Assembly: GCF_030696665.1 (NCBI RefSeq)
Contig: NZ_JAUYRV010000028.1
Coordinates: 62,001-126,000, forward strand
Reading direction: 5' to 3'
Source of the DNA: Novosphingobium sp.
GTDB taxonomy: Bacteria > Pseudomonadota > Alphaproteobacteria > Sphingomonadales > Sphingomonadaceae
Length of the DNA stretch: 64,000 nt
The translations under genes were made by a program, and so were the position numbers. This document shows positions 24,397 to 33,900 of this stretch, one piece after another (position 1 is the stretch's first letter; every line of letters starts with the position of its first letter). Under the pieces are notes generated by a model. That model saw nothing but the letters and a program-made list of their open reading frames with translations, was not told the DNA's origin and ran no database searches.

Positions 24397-26319
24397 ATGA
24401 ATTCAGAACCGGCAACGCCGCTGCTCGACACGGTCAAGACACCTGACGATCTCCGCAAGCTCGCGCCATCGCAGCTTCGCCAGCTTTCGGACGAATTGCG
24501 TGCCGAAATGATTTCTGCCGTCGGCACTACCGGCGGGCATCTGGGATCAGGGCTTGGCGTGGTCGAACTGACCGTGGCAATTCACTATGTTTTCAACACG
24601 CCTGATGACAAGCTGGTGTGGGACGTGGGCCATCAGGCCTATCCGCACAAGATCCTGACCGGGCGGCGTGACCGTATCCGCACGCTGCGGCAGGGCGGGG
24701 GGCTTTCGGGCTTCACCAAGCGGAGCGAGAGCGAATACGATCCGTTCGGCACTGCACATTCCAGCACATCGATTTCCGCGGCGCTGGGCTTTGCCATCGC
24801 CAACAAGATCTCGGGCCGCGCGGGCAAGGGCATTGCCGTGATCGGCGATGGCGCGATGAGCGCGGGCATGGCCTATGAGGCGATGAACAACGCTGGCGCT
24901 GCGGGCAACCGACTGGTCGTGATCCTGAACGACAACGATATGTCGATTGCGCCGCCAGTGGGCGGGCTTTCGGCCTATCTGGCGCGGCTGGTATCGTCGC
25001 GTCCGTTCCTGGGTCTGCGCGATATTGCGCGGCGGCTTGCGCGCAACTTGCCGCGTCCGCTGCATCAGGCAGCGCGGAAGACTGACGAGTTCGCGCGCGG
25101 CATGGCGATGGGCGGCACGCTGTTCGAGGAACTGGGCTTCTACTACGTCGGGCCGCTGGATGGACACAACATCGACCAGTTGATCCCGGTGCTGGAAAAC
25201 GTGCGCGATGCTGCCGAAGGGCCGTGCCTGATCCACGTGGTGACGCAGAAGGGCAAGGGCTATGGCCCGGCCGAGCAGGCGGCTGACAAGTATCACGGCG
25301 TCCAGAAGTTCGATGTGGTGACCGGCGAACAGGTGAAGGCCAAGCCCGGCGCGCCCGCTTATCAGAACGTGTTCGGTGAAACGCTGGCCAAGCTGGCCGA
25401 CACCGACCCCACGATCTGCGCCATCACGGCGGCGATGCCCAGCGGCACCGGCGTGGACAAGTTCGCCAAGGCGCACCCGGACCGCACGTTCGATGTGGGT
25501 ATTGCCGAGCAGCACGCGGTGACCTTTGCAGCGGGCCTTGCGGCAGAGGGCATGCGCCCGTTCTGCGCGATCTATTCCACCTTCCTGCAGCGCGCCTTCG
25601 ATCAGGTGGTGCATGACGTGGCGATTCAGAACCTGCCGGTGCGCTTTGCGATTGACCGGGCGGGGCTGGTGGGTGCCGATGGGGCGACTCATGCCGGATC
25701 GTTCGACGTCACCTATCTGGCCACGCTGCCCAACATGGTGGTGATGGCTGCGGCTGATGAGGCCGAACTGGTCCACATGACCTATACCGCCGCCTGCCAT
25801 GACAGCGGGCCGATTGCGTTCCGTTATCCGCGCGGCAATGGCACCGGCGTGCCCCTGCCCGACGTGCCGGAGCGGCTTGAGATCGGCAAGGGCCGCATCG
25901 TCCGCACGGGCAACAAGGTTGCGCTGCTGTCGCTCGGCACGCGTCTGGCCGAGGCGCTGAAGGCGGCGGACCAGCTTGAGGCCAAGGGGCTATCGACGAC
26001 GGTGGCCGACTTGCGCTTTGCCAAGCCGCTCGACACTGATCTGATTCGCCAGCTGATGGCCACGCACGAAGTTGTCGTGACGGTTGAGGAAGGCTCCATC
26101 GGCGGGCTGGGCGCACACGTGCTGACGATGGCGAGCGATGAGGGGCTGACTGACGCTGGCCTGAAAATCCGCACGATGCGCCTGCCCGATGTGTTTCAGG
26201 ATCACGACGCGCCGGACAAGCAGTATGACGTGGCGGGGCTGAACGCGCCGCAGATCGTCGATACGGTGCTGAAGGCGCTGCGGCACAATTCTGCGGGTGT
26301 GAGCGAAGCGCGGGCCTAG
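24397..26319 (+). CDS. dxs: 1-deoxy-D-xylulose-5-phosphate synthase
   Basis: 640 residues, full length. It is the first enzyme of the MEP isoprenoid pathway, joining pyruvate and glyceraldehyde-3-phosphate with thiamine diphosphate. Visible are the N-terminal [11 protein letters not shown], the thiamine-diphosphate motif [48 protein letters not shown] with the catalytic Glu, and the transketolase C-terminal region. AAGGG precedes the ATG. Its last codons overlap the convergent tadA by three bases. It links to carotenoid supply typical of yellow sphingomonads. Confidence 0.97.
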   Translation: MNSEPATPLLDTVKTPDDLRKLAPSQLRQLSDELRAEMISAVGTTGGHLGSGLGVVELTVAIHYVFNTPDDKLVWDVGHQAYPHKILTGRRDRIRTLRQGGGLSGFTKRSESEYDPFGTAHSSTSISAALGFAIANKISGRAGKGIAVIGDGAMSAGMAYEAMNNAGAAGNRLVVILNDNDMSIAPPVGGLSAYLARLVSSRPFLGLRDIARRLARNLPRPLHQAARKTDEFARGMAMGGTLFEELGFYYVGPLDGHNIDQLIPVLENVRDAAEGPCLIHVVTQKGKGYGPAEQAADKYHGVQKFDVVTGEQVKAKPGAPAYQNVFGETLAKLADTDPTICAITAAMPSGTGVDKFAKAHPDRTFDVGIAEQHAVTFAAGLAAEGMRPFCAIYSTFLQRAFDQVVHDVAIQNLPVRFAIDRAGLVGADGATHAGSFDVTYLATLPNMVVMAAADEAELVHMTYTAACHDSGPIAFRYPRGNGTGVPLPDVPERLEIGKGRIVRTGNKVALLSLGTRLAEALKAADQLEAKGLSTTVADLRFAKPLDTDLIRQLMATHEVVVTVEEGSIGGLGAHVLTMASDEGLTDAGLKIRTMRLPDVFQDHDAPDKQYDVAGLNAPQIVDTVLKALRHNSAGVSEARA

Positions 26320-26771
26320 CGGCGTTCGCGGAAGAAGGTGCGTAGCATCGCAGCCGCCTCGGCCTCGCCCATGCCCGCATAGACCTCAGGCCGGTGCAGG
26401 CAGGTGGGTTGGTCAAAGATCCGCCCGCCGTGCTCTACAGCGCCGCCCTTGGGGTCGCTGGCGGCATAGTAGACGCGGGCGATGCGGGCATGGACGATGG
26501 CCCCTGCACACATCGCGCAAGGCTCAAGGCTGACCCACAGGTCGCAGCCTTCAAGCCGCTCCTGCCCCAGCGCGATGGCGGCGGCGCGAATCGCCAGCAC
26601 TTCGGCATGGGCCGTGGGATCGCACATGGCTCGGGGCTGGTTATGGGCAGTGGCGATGACCTTGCCGTCCTTGACCACCACCGCGCCAATCGGCACTTCA
26701 CCTTCATCCGCCGCGCGCTGGGCTTCATCAAGCGCCATGCGCATCGGTTCGGGCAGGGGCCAGCGGGTCAT
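26316..26771 (-). CDS. tadA: tRNA adenosine(34) deaminase TadA
   Basis: 151 residues. The enzyme converts A34 to inosine in the anticodon of tRNA-Arg. Zinc and catalytic residues are in [10 protein letters not shown] and [15 protein letters not shown]. The conserved [22 protein letters not shown] and the C-terminal HRPEVYAGM are present. The start at 26771 (MTRWPLPEP) is chosen because the longer open frame upstream has no similarity to the family and enters the rpmB promoter. Confidence 0.94.
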   Translation of the reverse strand: MTRWPLPEPMRMALDEAQRAADEGEVPIGAVVVKDGKVIATAHNQPRAMCDPTAHAEVLAIRAAAIALGQERLEGCDLWVSLEPCAMCAGAIVHARIARVYYAASDPKGGAVEHGGRIFDQPTCLHRPEVYAGMGEAEAAAMLRTFFRERR

Positions 26772-26817
26772 GGTGCGGGGTATATGAGGGTGAATGTCGC
26801 TTTCAAACTCCGAATCC

Positions 26818-26845
26818 TTGACTTCACCCGGTGAATCGATATGAG
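26818..26845 (+). promoter_or_regulatory. Predicted rpmB promoter with internal dyad
   Basis: TTGACT (26818-26823) and TATGAG (26840-26845) with a 16-bp spacer. Within the spacer, TTCACC-C-GGTGAA is a perfect dyad and could be an operator or chance. No protein that would bind it is identified. Confidence 0.5.
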
Positions 26846-26894
26846 CCGCGCCTTCCCGATAAGTGTTATCGAACAACCGAAGCGAGTTTTAGCC

Positions 26895-27179
26895 ATGTCG
26901 CGTATCTGCGAACTGACCGGTAAGGGCCGCCAAGTCGGTCACAACGTAAGCCACGCCAACAACAAGACCAAGCGTCTGTTCCTGCCCAACCTGCAGAACG
27001 TCACGCTGATGAGCGAGAAGCTGGACCGCAGCTTCAAGTTCCGCGTTTCCACGCATGGTCTGCGTTCGGTGGAACACAACGGTGGCCTCGACAACTGGCT
27101 GCTCAAGCAGTCGGACACCAAGCTGTCGTCGCGCGCCCTCAAGGTGAAGCGCGAGCTGGCCAAGGCTGTCGCTGCCTAA
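26895..27179 (+). CDS. rpmB: 50S ribosomal protein L28
   Basis: 94 residues. [27 protein letters not shown] is the conserved L28 start, and the C-terminal [18 protein letters not shown] is typical of alphaproteobacteria. Only one cysteine is present, so this is the zinc-free form. The start at 26895 is chosen by homology; upstream is a promoter (26818-26845). A strong terminator follows. Confidence 0.97.
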   Translation: MSRICELTGKGRQVGHNVSHANNKTKRLFLPNLQNVTLMSEKLDRSFKFRVSTHGLRSVEHNGGLDNWLLKQSDTKLSSRALKVKRELAKAVAA

Positions 27180-27212
27180 ACCTTCTTCCCGCAAGGGACT
27201 GAACATCGATAG

Positions 27213-27243
27213 GCCCCCTGTCCCAAGCGGACCGGGGGCTTTT
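27213..27243 (+). terminator. rpmB intrinsic terminator
   Basis: GCCCCCTGTCC pairs with GGACCGGGGGC around a CAAGC loop and is followed by TTTTC. It separates rpmB from the convergent esterase-like gene. Confidence 0.85.
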
Positions 27244-27256
27244 CGTTCGTCTGTGA

Positions 27257-28267
27257 TCAGTGCGGCAGGCGCGCCATATCCAGCCGCAGCTTCATCAGCC
27301 GCGTTTCCTGAATGGCAGAGCCGTTCTCGTCGGAAAGCAGCCACACTTCCGGCCCGGCAGGCGTGAGTTTCACGACCATCGCCTCATAATTCTCGCGCAG
27401 GGCCGAGGTATCGATCCGCGCGAGTTCCTGCGCCTGCCAGGGGCGTTTGGGATCGAGTTTAGCCGGATCGGCCAACACCAGCCGTGATTCGAAATGTGGC
27501 GGGATCAGCGAAAGCCGTCGCGTGAGGATCAGCAGCCGCCCATCGGGCAGCGGGGCCATGTCTACCGGATCAAAGCCCACCGGCAGTTCGATGCCGAATG
27601 GCTGCGGCTGCGACCGGTCGGGCGTATCGGCAAACACCAGCCCCAGATGCAACCCGCCGCGCCGCGCGCCGCAAGTTTCGCACAGCAGCATCCAGCGCCC
27701 GTCCGTCAGCCGTGTCATTGCCTCTGGCCCGCCGTTGACCGGCCAGTCCTTGAGAGCCGGAATCGGCACGAATGCGCCCTTGGCGCGGTCGGCATCAATG
27801 CGGATCAGGCCGTCTTCATCCTCAAGCCCGAACCAGATGCTGCTATCGGGGGCGAGAACTGCCGATTCGATGTCGAAAACCTCCCAGTCGCCGTCTCGTT
27901 TCCGCTGGTAGATTGCCCGACGGATGCCAACCTGCTTCGCCCTGGGAATGTCCGGCGTAGCCATTCCCGGCGGAGTGAAGCGCACCCGCATGTTACGGTC
28001 CGAGAAGGCGAGGAATTGGCCGGTGCCCACGTCGATCATTGCAGACCAGCCACCGAACCGTGAATTGGGGCTGGTCATCCGCCACAGCCCTTCCAAGCGG
28101 AAGGGGCCGAGGCCGGTTACATCACCAGATGGCCCCACTTCATCAGCAGAAGGGGCGATATCGACAAAGCGCACCATCTGCTGGTGATTGCGCGACACTT
28201 CCTGCCACCCCCATGTGGTCCACAGGAGCGGTATCAGCAGGACGATAATGGCAAGCCCCCGACGCAC
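27257..28267 (-). CDS. Esterase-like activity of phytase family protein
   Basis: 336 residues. A signal-anchor at the start (GLAIIVLLIPLLWTTWGW) puts the rest in the periplasm or outer layer. The body is a beta-propeller type typical of the phytase-like esterase family: VTGLGPFRLEGLWRMTS, SAMIDVGTGQFLAFSDRNMR, FDIESAVLAPDSSIWFGLEDEDGLIRI, then RENYEAMVVKLTPAGPEVWLLSDENG. The natural substrate is unknown, although most members are probably not phytases. It is convergent with rpmB across a terminator. Confidence 0.82.
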   Translation of the reverse strand: MRRGLAIIVLLIPLLWTTWGWQEVSRNHQQMVRFVDIAPSADEVGPSGDVTGLGPFRLEGLWRMTSPNSRFGGWSAMIDVGTGQFLAFSDRNMRVRFTPPGMATPDIPRAKQVGIRRAIYQRKRDGDWEVFDIESAVLAPDSSIWFGLEDEDGLIRIDADRAKGAFVPIPALKDWPVNGGPEAMTRLTDGRWMLLCETCGARRGGLHLGLVFADTPDRSQPQPFGIELPVGFDPVDMAPLPDGRLLILTRRLSLIPPHFESRLVLADPAKLDPKRPWQAQELARIDTSALRENYEAMVVKLTPAGPEVWLLSDENGSAIQETRLMKLRLDMARLPH

Positions 28268-28344
28268 CGGCAGGGGATTGCACGGGCCGAGTGGCCCTCA
28301 TATGCGCAATTCATCCGTTTCGGTTGTTTCGAAGGAAGGCGCGC

Positions 28345-28842
28345 TCAGGCCGCTGGTATGAACTTCAGCGCCAAGCCATTGATGCAATAGCGCAATCCTG
28401 TGGGCGCAGGACCATCGTTGAACACGTGACCAAGGTGCCCGCCACACTGGTTGCAATGCACTTCGGTGCGCGACATCCCCAGTGAACGGTCAGTCGTGGT
28501 GCCCACCACGCGCGGCAGCGGCTTCCAGAAGCTTGGCCAGCCGGTGCCGCTTTCGAACTTGGTGGAGGATGCAAACAGCGCCGTCCCATCGGCAGCGCAG
28601 GTGAACACGCCCTTGCGCTTTTCCTTGTTCAGGGGTGAGGTAAAGGGCCGCTCAGTCCCTTCCTCGCGCAGAATGTGGAACCTTTCGGCCCCCAACTGCT
28701 GCCGCCACTCCGCGTCAGTCTTCGTAATCGGGAAGGTGCCCTTGGCCGCAGGTTTGGCGCTGCAGGCCGAGGCCCAGGGCATGACCGCGCCAGCGCCCAG
28801 CAGGGTGAGGAAACGGCGGCGATCAGATGTGTTGACGGTCAT
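28345..28842 (-). CDS. msrB: Peptide methionine sulfoxide reductase MsrB, exported form
   Basis: 165 residues. It reduces R-methionine sulfoxide. The N-terminus has a Tat-type signal (SDRRRFLTLLGAGAVMPWASAC); the following Cys at residue 27 could be a lipid anchor. The catalytic block is RYCINGLALKF. One zinc pair, HCNQCGGHLGHVF, is intact, but the other reads TCAADG, with Asp where homologues have the second Cys (CAVCG). Together with exported MsrA it would repair periplasmic methionine. A structured leader precedes it. Confidence 0.93.
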   Translation of the reverse strand: MTVNTSDRRRFLTLLGAGAVMPWASACSAKPAAKGTFPITKTDAEWRQQLGAERFHILREEGTERPFTSPLNKEKRKGVFTCAADGTALFASSTKFESGTGWPSFWKPLPRVVGTTTDRSLGMSRTEVHCNQCGGHLGHVFNDGPAPTGLRYCINGLALKFIPAA

Positions 28843-28913
28843 AAAAAACCTCGGATGTCCTGCCGACAGGCCAGGAGGCAAACCTCGGGGGGCGGCGGCC
28901 CACCGGCAGGACA
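28843..28913 (-). promoter_or_regulatory. Structured 5' leader of msrB (candidate)
   Basis: Read on the minus strand, a 10-bp perfect stem (28904-28913 with 28856-28865) encloses a smaller hairpin GAGGTTTGCCTC (28875-28886) and a possible GGCC/GGCC pair. It stops just before CCGAGGTTTTTT and the ATG, so the stem may affect access to the GAGG ribosome binding site. A known family is not recognised. Confidence 0.45.
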
Positions 28914-28999
28914 CGGCCCAGTCTAGACCCGCCCTGCCCCGTCAATCGTGACCCACATCATAGCACGCCAACCTGTCTGCAAGATTACCGCCTTTGCGG

Positions 29000-30337
29000 T
29001 TACCGCTTTTCAAGCATGACTTCCATCTTGCGGAAGCCGTGGACGAAGTTTGCCCGCACCCGTTCAACATCGCCTACCACACGCACGCGCATGCGGCGTT
29101 CGTGCATTTCTTCAAGCAGGATGCGCAGTTGCAGTTCGGCCAGACGCGCGCCCACGCAGCGGTGAACGCCATATCCGAACGACAGGTGCCGCCGCGCATT
29201 GGGCCGGTCGACGATCAGCTTGTCCGGGTTCTCGAACACGCTCTCGTCCCGGTTGGCCGAAATATACCACAGGATCAGCTTCTCGCCCGCCTTGATCTGC
29301 TGCCCGAACAGGTCTGCATCGGCCGTGGCGGTGCGGCGCATGTGCGCCAGCGGGGTGACGAAGCGCAGGCATTCCTGCACCGCATTGGGGATCAATGCGG
29401 GATTGCCTTCAAGCAGTTCGCGCTGGTCTGGGAACTGGTCGAGCGCGTGGACGATGCCCGACATGGTGTTGCGCGTGGTATCGTTGCCGCCCACGATCAG
29501 CAGCACCAGATTGCCCATGAATTCCTGCGGACTCATGTGGTTCATGGCTTCGGAATGAATCATCATCGAGATCAGGTCGCCCGAAGGTTCGGCGCGCATC
29601 CGTTCGGCCCACAGCCGCTGGAAATAGTGCGCCATCTCGCCCAGAAAGCCAAAGCGCGTATCGGCCAGATCCCGCGCCAGCGTCAGCTCCACATCGCCTG
29701 CCCAGTCTGACCAGAACGTCAGCAGGCGGCGGTCCTTCCACGGAAAGCCGAACAGCAGCGCCAGCATGCCGGTGGTCAGCTCGATGGAAACCTTGTCCAC
29801 CCAATCGAACTTTTCGCCCCACGGCAGCGAATCGAGCACTTCGCCGGTGCGCTGGCGGATTTCAGCTTCCATCGCGGCCATCTTGCCCGGCGTGAAAGCG
29901 GGCGCCACGGTGCGGCGCTGGCCGGTATGGTCGGGCCGGTCCATTGCAATGAACATCGGCAATTGCCGTTCTGCCAGCACCGCCGGATCAACGTCTGACG
30001 GGGGATCGCCAATCGTGATGCCGCCATATTGCCACGAGGATGAGAACAGTTCGGGCAGCGATTCCACGTGCTGAATCGCCTTGTGATTCACCACGTTCCA
30101 GTATGGGCCATAGGGTGATTCGGGCACGTAATTGACCGGGGCTTCTGCCCGCATCTGCGCAAAGATCGGCTGCCAGCGATCCTCCATGTAGATGTCAGAC
30201 CGGCTGACGTCCCATTTGTGGCTGTGTGCGGCGGCGCTTTGCGGATTGTCCCGCAACCACGCGCTGAAAGCTTCAATCGCGGTGGGCGAACTGCGGTAGG
30301 TGAATTGCTGCGCTTCGGGTGCAAGCTGCGTGGCCAT
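29000..30337 (-). CDS. Cytochrome P450 (CYP153-like)
   Basis: 445 residues, soluble bacterial P450. The I-helix oxygen motif is LLIVGGNDTTRNTMSG, the ExxR is in AVQECLRFVTP, and the haem-binding loop is HLSFGYGVHRCVGARLAELQLR. This I-helix motif and haem loop are typical of CYP153-type alkane/terminal hydroxylases, but I assign that subfamily only tentatively. It needs ferredoxin and ferredoxin reductase; a candidate reductase is at 33897-35126, but no ferredoxin gene is in this window. The start has GGAGGATAGCC. A TTGACA box stands upstream near the end of the ABC permease gene. Confidence 0.92.
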   Translation of the reverse strand: MATQLAPEAQQFTYRSSPTAIEAFSAWLRDNPQSAAAHSHKWDVSRSDIYMEDRWQPIFAQMRAEAPVNYVPESPYGPYWNVVNHKAIQHVESLPELFSSSWQYGGITIGDPPSDVDPAVLAERQLPMFIAMDRPDHTGQRRTVAPAFTPGKMAAMEAEIRQRTGEVLDSLPWGEKFDWVDKVSIELTTGMLALLFGFPWKDRRLLTFWSDWAGDVELTLARDLADTRFGFLGEMAHYFQRLWAERMRAEPSGDLISMMIHSEAMNHMSPQEFMGNLVLLIVGGNDTTRNTMSGIVHALDQFPDQRELLEGNPALIPNAVQECLRFVTPLAHMRRTATADADLFGQQIKAGEKLILWYISANRDESVFENPDKLIVDRPNARRHLSFGYGVHRCVGARLAELQLRILLEEMHERRMRVRVVGDVERVRANFVHGFRKMEVMLEKR

Positions 30338-30405
30338 TGGCTATCCTCCGTTAGGGGCCGCGTTGCTCACGCGGTCCTCCTCACGCTGATAAGCTGCCAC
30401 AACCT

Positions 30406-30418
30406 ACATTAATGTCAA
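30406..30418 (-). promoter_or_regulatory. P450 promoter/operator candidate
   Basis: On the minus strand TTGACA at 30413-30418 could be a -35 box; the -10 region (GCTTAT, 18 bp on) is weak. The TTGACA overlaps the palindrome ACATTAATGT (30406-30415) and the stop codon of the upstream permease gene, so a regulator binding the dyad could block transcription. Confidence 0.4.
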
Positions 30419-31641
30419 TAAGCCTTTGCACGTCGCAAGCGCGACCAGATGCTCCGCTTGGCGGTTGATGGCCCAGACTTCATCACGGTGCGGCGGAACA
30501 GTTGCGCGCCTGCCCGCACGATCACGATGACCCACAGCACCTGCCAGCCCAGCGCCACCACGTGCGGCCACACATCAGGATACTGCGCCGCCCGCGCCAG
30601 CATGGCGTAAGGCGAACTCACCGGGAAAATGATCGAGGCCCAGTCGATCCACGTGCCCGGCGATGTCAGCGCAAAGCTGGCAAAGAAGAACACCATCAGC
30701 TGGAACATCGATACCGGCATCGACAGCGTCTGCACCTCGCGCACGGTCGTCGCCATGCCGCCGATGGACAGGAACAGCGATCCCATCAGCAGATAGGCCA
30801 TCGCGAAATAGAGGAAAGCCAGCGTCAGGAACAGCGGCCAGCCGACTGCCGGGACCGACATCGTGGGCAGATTGCGGGCGCCTGCCAGTACGATGGCACC
30901 GCCCACGCCGCCCCAGACCGCAATGCCGACAAGGCTGACGGCGAGCATGGCAAACAGCTTGCCCATGAACATCGCGTCCATCGGGATCGCGGCGGCCAGC
31001 ACTTCGATGATCTTGTTGCCCTTTTCCTCGACCAGGTTGGACAGCACCATGCCCGCCAGCAGCATGGTCAGCAGGAACAGCATGACCTGCGCAGCTTGCG
31101 CGGTATAGATCTGCCCGGTCTTCACCTTGGCGACCGATGTGGTGACTTCCTCCACCGCTACTGCGGGATAGTCTGTCGGTGTGGCCGAACGCGCTCGGGC
31201 GGCAAGGTTGGATACCACGCCTACCCACTGCCGCGCCCGCTCACCCGGAGCGGTGAGCAGTGGCTTTTCCAGCGTGCCGCCAAGCACGGCGGAAACCGGG
31301 CGGTCGCCGTCGGCCAGCGCGGCGCGTGCATCGAATGTTTCGCCGGGCGCGATTTCGCGCAGGACCACGATCTCGGGGATCATCCCCGGCACGCGTCCTT
31401 GCAACTCTGTGCGCGCACCAAGCATCGCCCGCGAATCATCGGCGCTCATGGCAAGGCCGATGGTGGGGCGTTCCACGTTCTGCTGCACTTTGCCGCCGAT
31501 GCTGCCTGCAAGCCCGCCAACCAGCACTGGAAACACCGGGCCGATCAGGAAGAAGATGAAGGTCTTGGAAAAGACCACAGCCACAAAATCACGCCGCGCA
31601 ATGACCATCGCGGCGCGCAGCTTTTCAGCAAATCCGCTCAT
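30415..31641 (-). CDS. ABC-2 type transporter permease (NatB-like)
   Basis: 408 residues from MSGFAEKLRAAMVIARRDF. A first membrane segment (SKTFIFFLIGPVFPVLVGG) is followed by a large extracytoplasmic part (about residues 45-170) and a C-terminal block of several helices (MLFLLTMLLAGMVLSNL, AVSLVGIAVWGGVGGAIVL, FLTLAFLYFAMAYLLMG, VLWVIVIVRAGAQLF), the ABC-2/NatB layout. NLVEEKGNKIIEVLAAAIP is typical of the sodium-efflux-like permease. It overlaps the ATPase gene by ATGA, so the two form one transporter. The substrate is unknown. Confidence 0.88.
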   Translation of the reverse strand: MSGFAEKLRAAMVIARRDFVAVVFSKTFIFFLIGPVFPVLVGGLAGSIGGKVQQNVERPTIGLAMSADDSRAMLGARTELQGRVPGMIPEIVVLREIAPGETFDARAALADGDRPVSAVLGGTLEKPLLTAPGERARQWVGVVSNLAARARSATPTDYPAVAVEEVTTSVAKVKTGQIYTAQAAQVMLFLLTMLLAGMVLSNLVEEKGNKIIEVLAAAIPMDAMFMGKLFAMLAVSLVGIAVWGGVGGAIVLAGARNLPTMSVPAVGWPLFLTLAFLYFAMAYLLMGSLFLSIGGMATTVREVQTLSMPVSMFQLMVFFFASFALTSPGTWIDWASIIFPVSSPYAMLARAAQYPDVWPHVVALGWQVLWVIVIVRAGAQLFRRTVMKSGPSTAKRSIWSRLRRAKAY

Positions 31642-32642
31642 TTCGGTTCTCCCGCGCTTTCTTCGAGCGCCTTGGCCGCAGCCTCGCCTGCAATGGCGAC
31701 GAAAGCATCGTGAAGCCCTGCGCGTTCGATGGACAGGCTGAGGATGCCCGCATTGCCTTCGATCAGCGCGCGCAGCAGCGGCTCCACACCGGTTTCGGGT
31801 AGAGTGAAGTGCCAGAACGCCCCTTCGTGCCGCGCATCGGCTGGCAAAGCCGCACGCCACACGCCATCCTGCGCGCGCGTTTCCAGCCGCACTTGCGGGC
31901 GCAGCCGGTCTCGCGCCACGTCCACCGGCCCGGCAAACGGCACTTTGCCGCCGGCGATGATCGCCACTTGGTCGCACAGCCGCTCGGCATGGGCGATGAC
32001 GTGGGTGGAGAAGATCACCGTCGTGCCGCGCGCGGCCAGATCGCGGATCATCCGCTCCAGCTTGCCTTGGTTGAGCGCATCGAGGCCCGAAAACGGCTCG
32101 TCGAACACCACAAGATCGGGTTCATGCACCAGCGTGCCGAGAAGTTGCACGGTCTGTGCCATGCCCTTCGACATCTGCCGGATCTGCCGGTCTGCGGCAT
32201 AGCCAAGGCCGTGCGCCTCCAGCAGTTCGCGCCCCTTGCGCCGCCCTTCCTTCAACGGCACCCCGCGCAATGCGGCAAGGAAGCCGATGGCTTCATAAGC
32301 CTTCATCGCGGGGTAAAGCCCGCGCTCTTCGGGCAGATAGCCGATGCGACGCGCCACATCGGTAGGGCGTTCATGCCCCAGTACGCGGCGATAGCCCTGA
32401 TCGGGGTCGATGATGCCCAGCAGCATGCGCAAGGTGGTGGTCTTGCCTGCGCCATTCGGCCCGAGAATGCCGTAGATCGATCCCTTGGGCACCGAAATAT
32501 CCACGCCATCAACGGCGGTAAAGCCGTCAAACCGCTTCACCAGCCCGCGCGCTTCGATGGCGAGTTCCGTCGAAGCAACTTCTACGCCGCCTGCGTCAAT
32601 CCCGTTGCCTGTCAAAGGCCACTCCCCTAACTCAATCTTCAC
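31638..32642 (-). CDS. ABC transporter ATP-binding protein (NatA-like)
   Basis: 334 residues. The nucleotide-binding domain has Walker A GPNGAGKTT (residues 63-71), a modified signature QMSKGMAQTVQL in place of LSGGQ, and Walker B LVVFDEPFSGLD, as found in the NatA/DrrA branch of ABC-2 exporters. The C-terminal 100 residues are the DUF4162-like tail of this class. An N-terminal extension (MKIELGEWPLTGNGIDAGGVEVAS) may be wrongly included; an internal start near residue 24 has no better support. It pairs with the permease downstream. Confidence 0.9.
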   Translation of the reverse strand: MKIELGEWPLTGNGIDAGGVEVASTELAIEARGLVKRFDGFTAVDGVDISVPKGSIYGILGPNGAGKTTTLRMLLGIIDPDQGYRRVLGHERPTDVARRIGYLPEERGLYPAMKAYEAIGFLAALRGVPLKEGRRKGRELLEAHGLGYAADRQIRQMSKGMAQTVQLLGTLVHEPDLVVFDEPFSGLDALNQGKLERMIRDLAARGTTVIFSTHVIAHAERLCDQVAIIAGGKVPFAGPVDVARDRLRPQVRLETRAQDGVWRAALPADARHEGAFWHFTLPETGVEPLLRALIEGNAGILSLSIERAGLHDAFVAIAGEAAAKALEESAGEPK

Positions 32643-32692
32643 AGATCACGGCCCCGGCATGATGGATTAGACTCACATGTCAACACACCCGC

Positions 32693-32785
32693 CGTCACCC
32701 TGAACTTGTTTCAGGGTCCATTTCTTACCCACCACGGACAGAGTGTGGCGGCAGGATGGATGCTGAAACAAGTTCAGCATGACGG
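32693..32785. repeat. Inverted pair of family C palindromic repeats
   Basis: The arms at about 32693-32722 and 32753-32785 match the pair at 21936-22024. They lie in the divergent gap between the ABC genes and queG. Confidence 0.85.
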
Positions 32786-32850
32786 CTGATAAAGATGACA
32801 GCGCAAGGTCACTCCCTAGCGGCTGCGCATGAACGAGCGGGACAGCAAGT

Positions 32851-33900
32851 TTGGTTAACGGCGCGGTAGAAAGTCTGGAAGAACGACTGAAAGCCGAAGC
32901 CGCGCGCCTCGGCTTTGCTGCGTGCGGTTTTGCGTCCGCCGCCGACGATCCTGTGCTGGCCGAACGGCTGGAGCAATGGCTGGGAGACCAGCACCACGGC
33001 ACGATGGAATGGATGGAAACCCGCCTCCACCACCGGCGCGGTCCGCAATCGCTATGGCCCGAAGCGCAAAGCGTGATCGCGCTGGGCATGAGCTACGCCC
33101 CCGCCGCCGATCCCCGCACGCTGGAAGACCACCCTGACCGGGCGCGCATCTCGGTCTATGCTCAGGGCGGCGATTATCACGATGTCGTGAAGCGCAATCT
33201 CAAAGCGCTTGCCCGCTGGCTGGTGGCTGAAGCACCGGGCGCACAGGTAAAGGTCTTCGTCGATACCGCCCCGGTCATGGAAAAGCCGCTGGGCCAACTG
33301 GCGGGCATCGGCTGGCAGGGCAAGCATACCAACCTCGTCAGCCGCACCCACGGGTCATGGCTGTTCCTTGGCGCAATCTACACCACGCTGGATCTGATGC
33401 CAGACCAGCCCCACGCAGACCGCTGCGGTTCCTGCACCGCCTGCCAGAGCGCCTGCCCCACACAGGCTTTTCCAGCGCCCTACCAACTCGATGCGCGGCG
33501 CTGCATTTCCTATCTGACTATCGAACACAAAGGTCCGATCCCGGACGAATTCCGCGCGGCCTTGGGCAACCGTATCTACGGCTGCGACGATTGCCTTGCC
33601 GCCTGCCCGTGGAACAGCTTTGCCGCTGCCGCACAGGCCAACCGCGCCTTCCTGCCCCGCGCGGAGCTGACTGCGCCAAGGCTGGCCGAACTGCTGGCGC
33701 TGGACGATGCCACGTTCCGCAAGGTGTTCAGCGGCAGTCCGATCAAGCGCATCGGGCGGGACCGATGGGTGCGGAACTGCCTTTATGCCGCAGGCAACAG
33801 CGGTGATGCCGCGCTGATTGCGCCGGTCACTGCATTGCTGGACGATCCTGACTCTGCCGTGGCGGATGCCGCACGATGGGCCTTGGAGCGGCTTGCCTAA
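32851..33900 (+). CDS. queG: Epoxyqueuosine reductase, TTG start
   Basis: 349 residues. It reduces epoxyqueuosine to queuosine in tRNA anticodons, using cobalamin and two [4Fe-4S] clusters. The double ferredoxin-type motif is visible as [16 protein letters not shown] and [14 protein letters not shown]. The upstream cobalamin-binding half with [20 protein letters not shown] is typical. No ATG precedes the conserved region: upstream of TTG at 32851 there is a stop at 32830. TTG is therefore taken as the start, with a weak GCGGGA about ten bases away. It is convergent with, and overlaps, the reductase gene by three bases. Confidence 0.93.
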   Translation: MVNGAVESLEERLKAEAARLGFAACGFASAADDPVLAERLEQWLGDQHHGTMEWMETRLHHRRGPQSLWPEAQSVIALGMSYAPAADPRTLEDHPDRARISVYAQGGDYHDVVKRNLKALARWLVAEAPGAQVKVFVDTAPVMEKPLGQLAGIGWQGKHTNLVSRTHGSWLFLGAIYTTLDLMPDQPHADRCGSCTACQSACPTQAFPAPYQLDARRCISYLTIEHKGPIPDEFRAALGNRIYGCDDCLAACPWNSFAAAAQANRAFLPRAELTAPRLAELLALDDATFRKVFSGSPIKRIGRDRWVRNCLYAAGNSGDAALIAPVTALLDDPDSAVADAARWALERLA

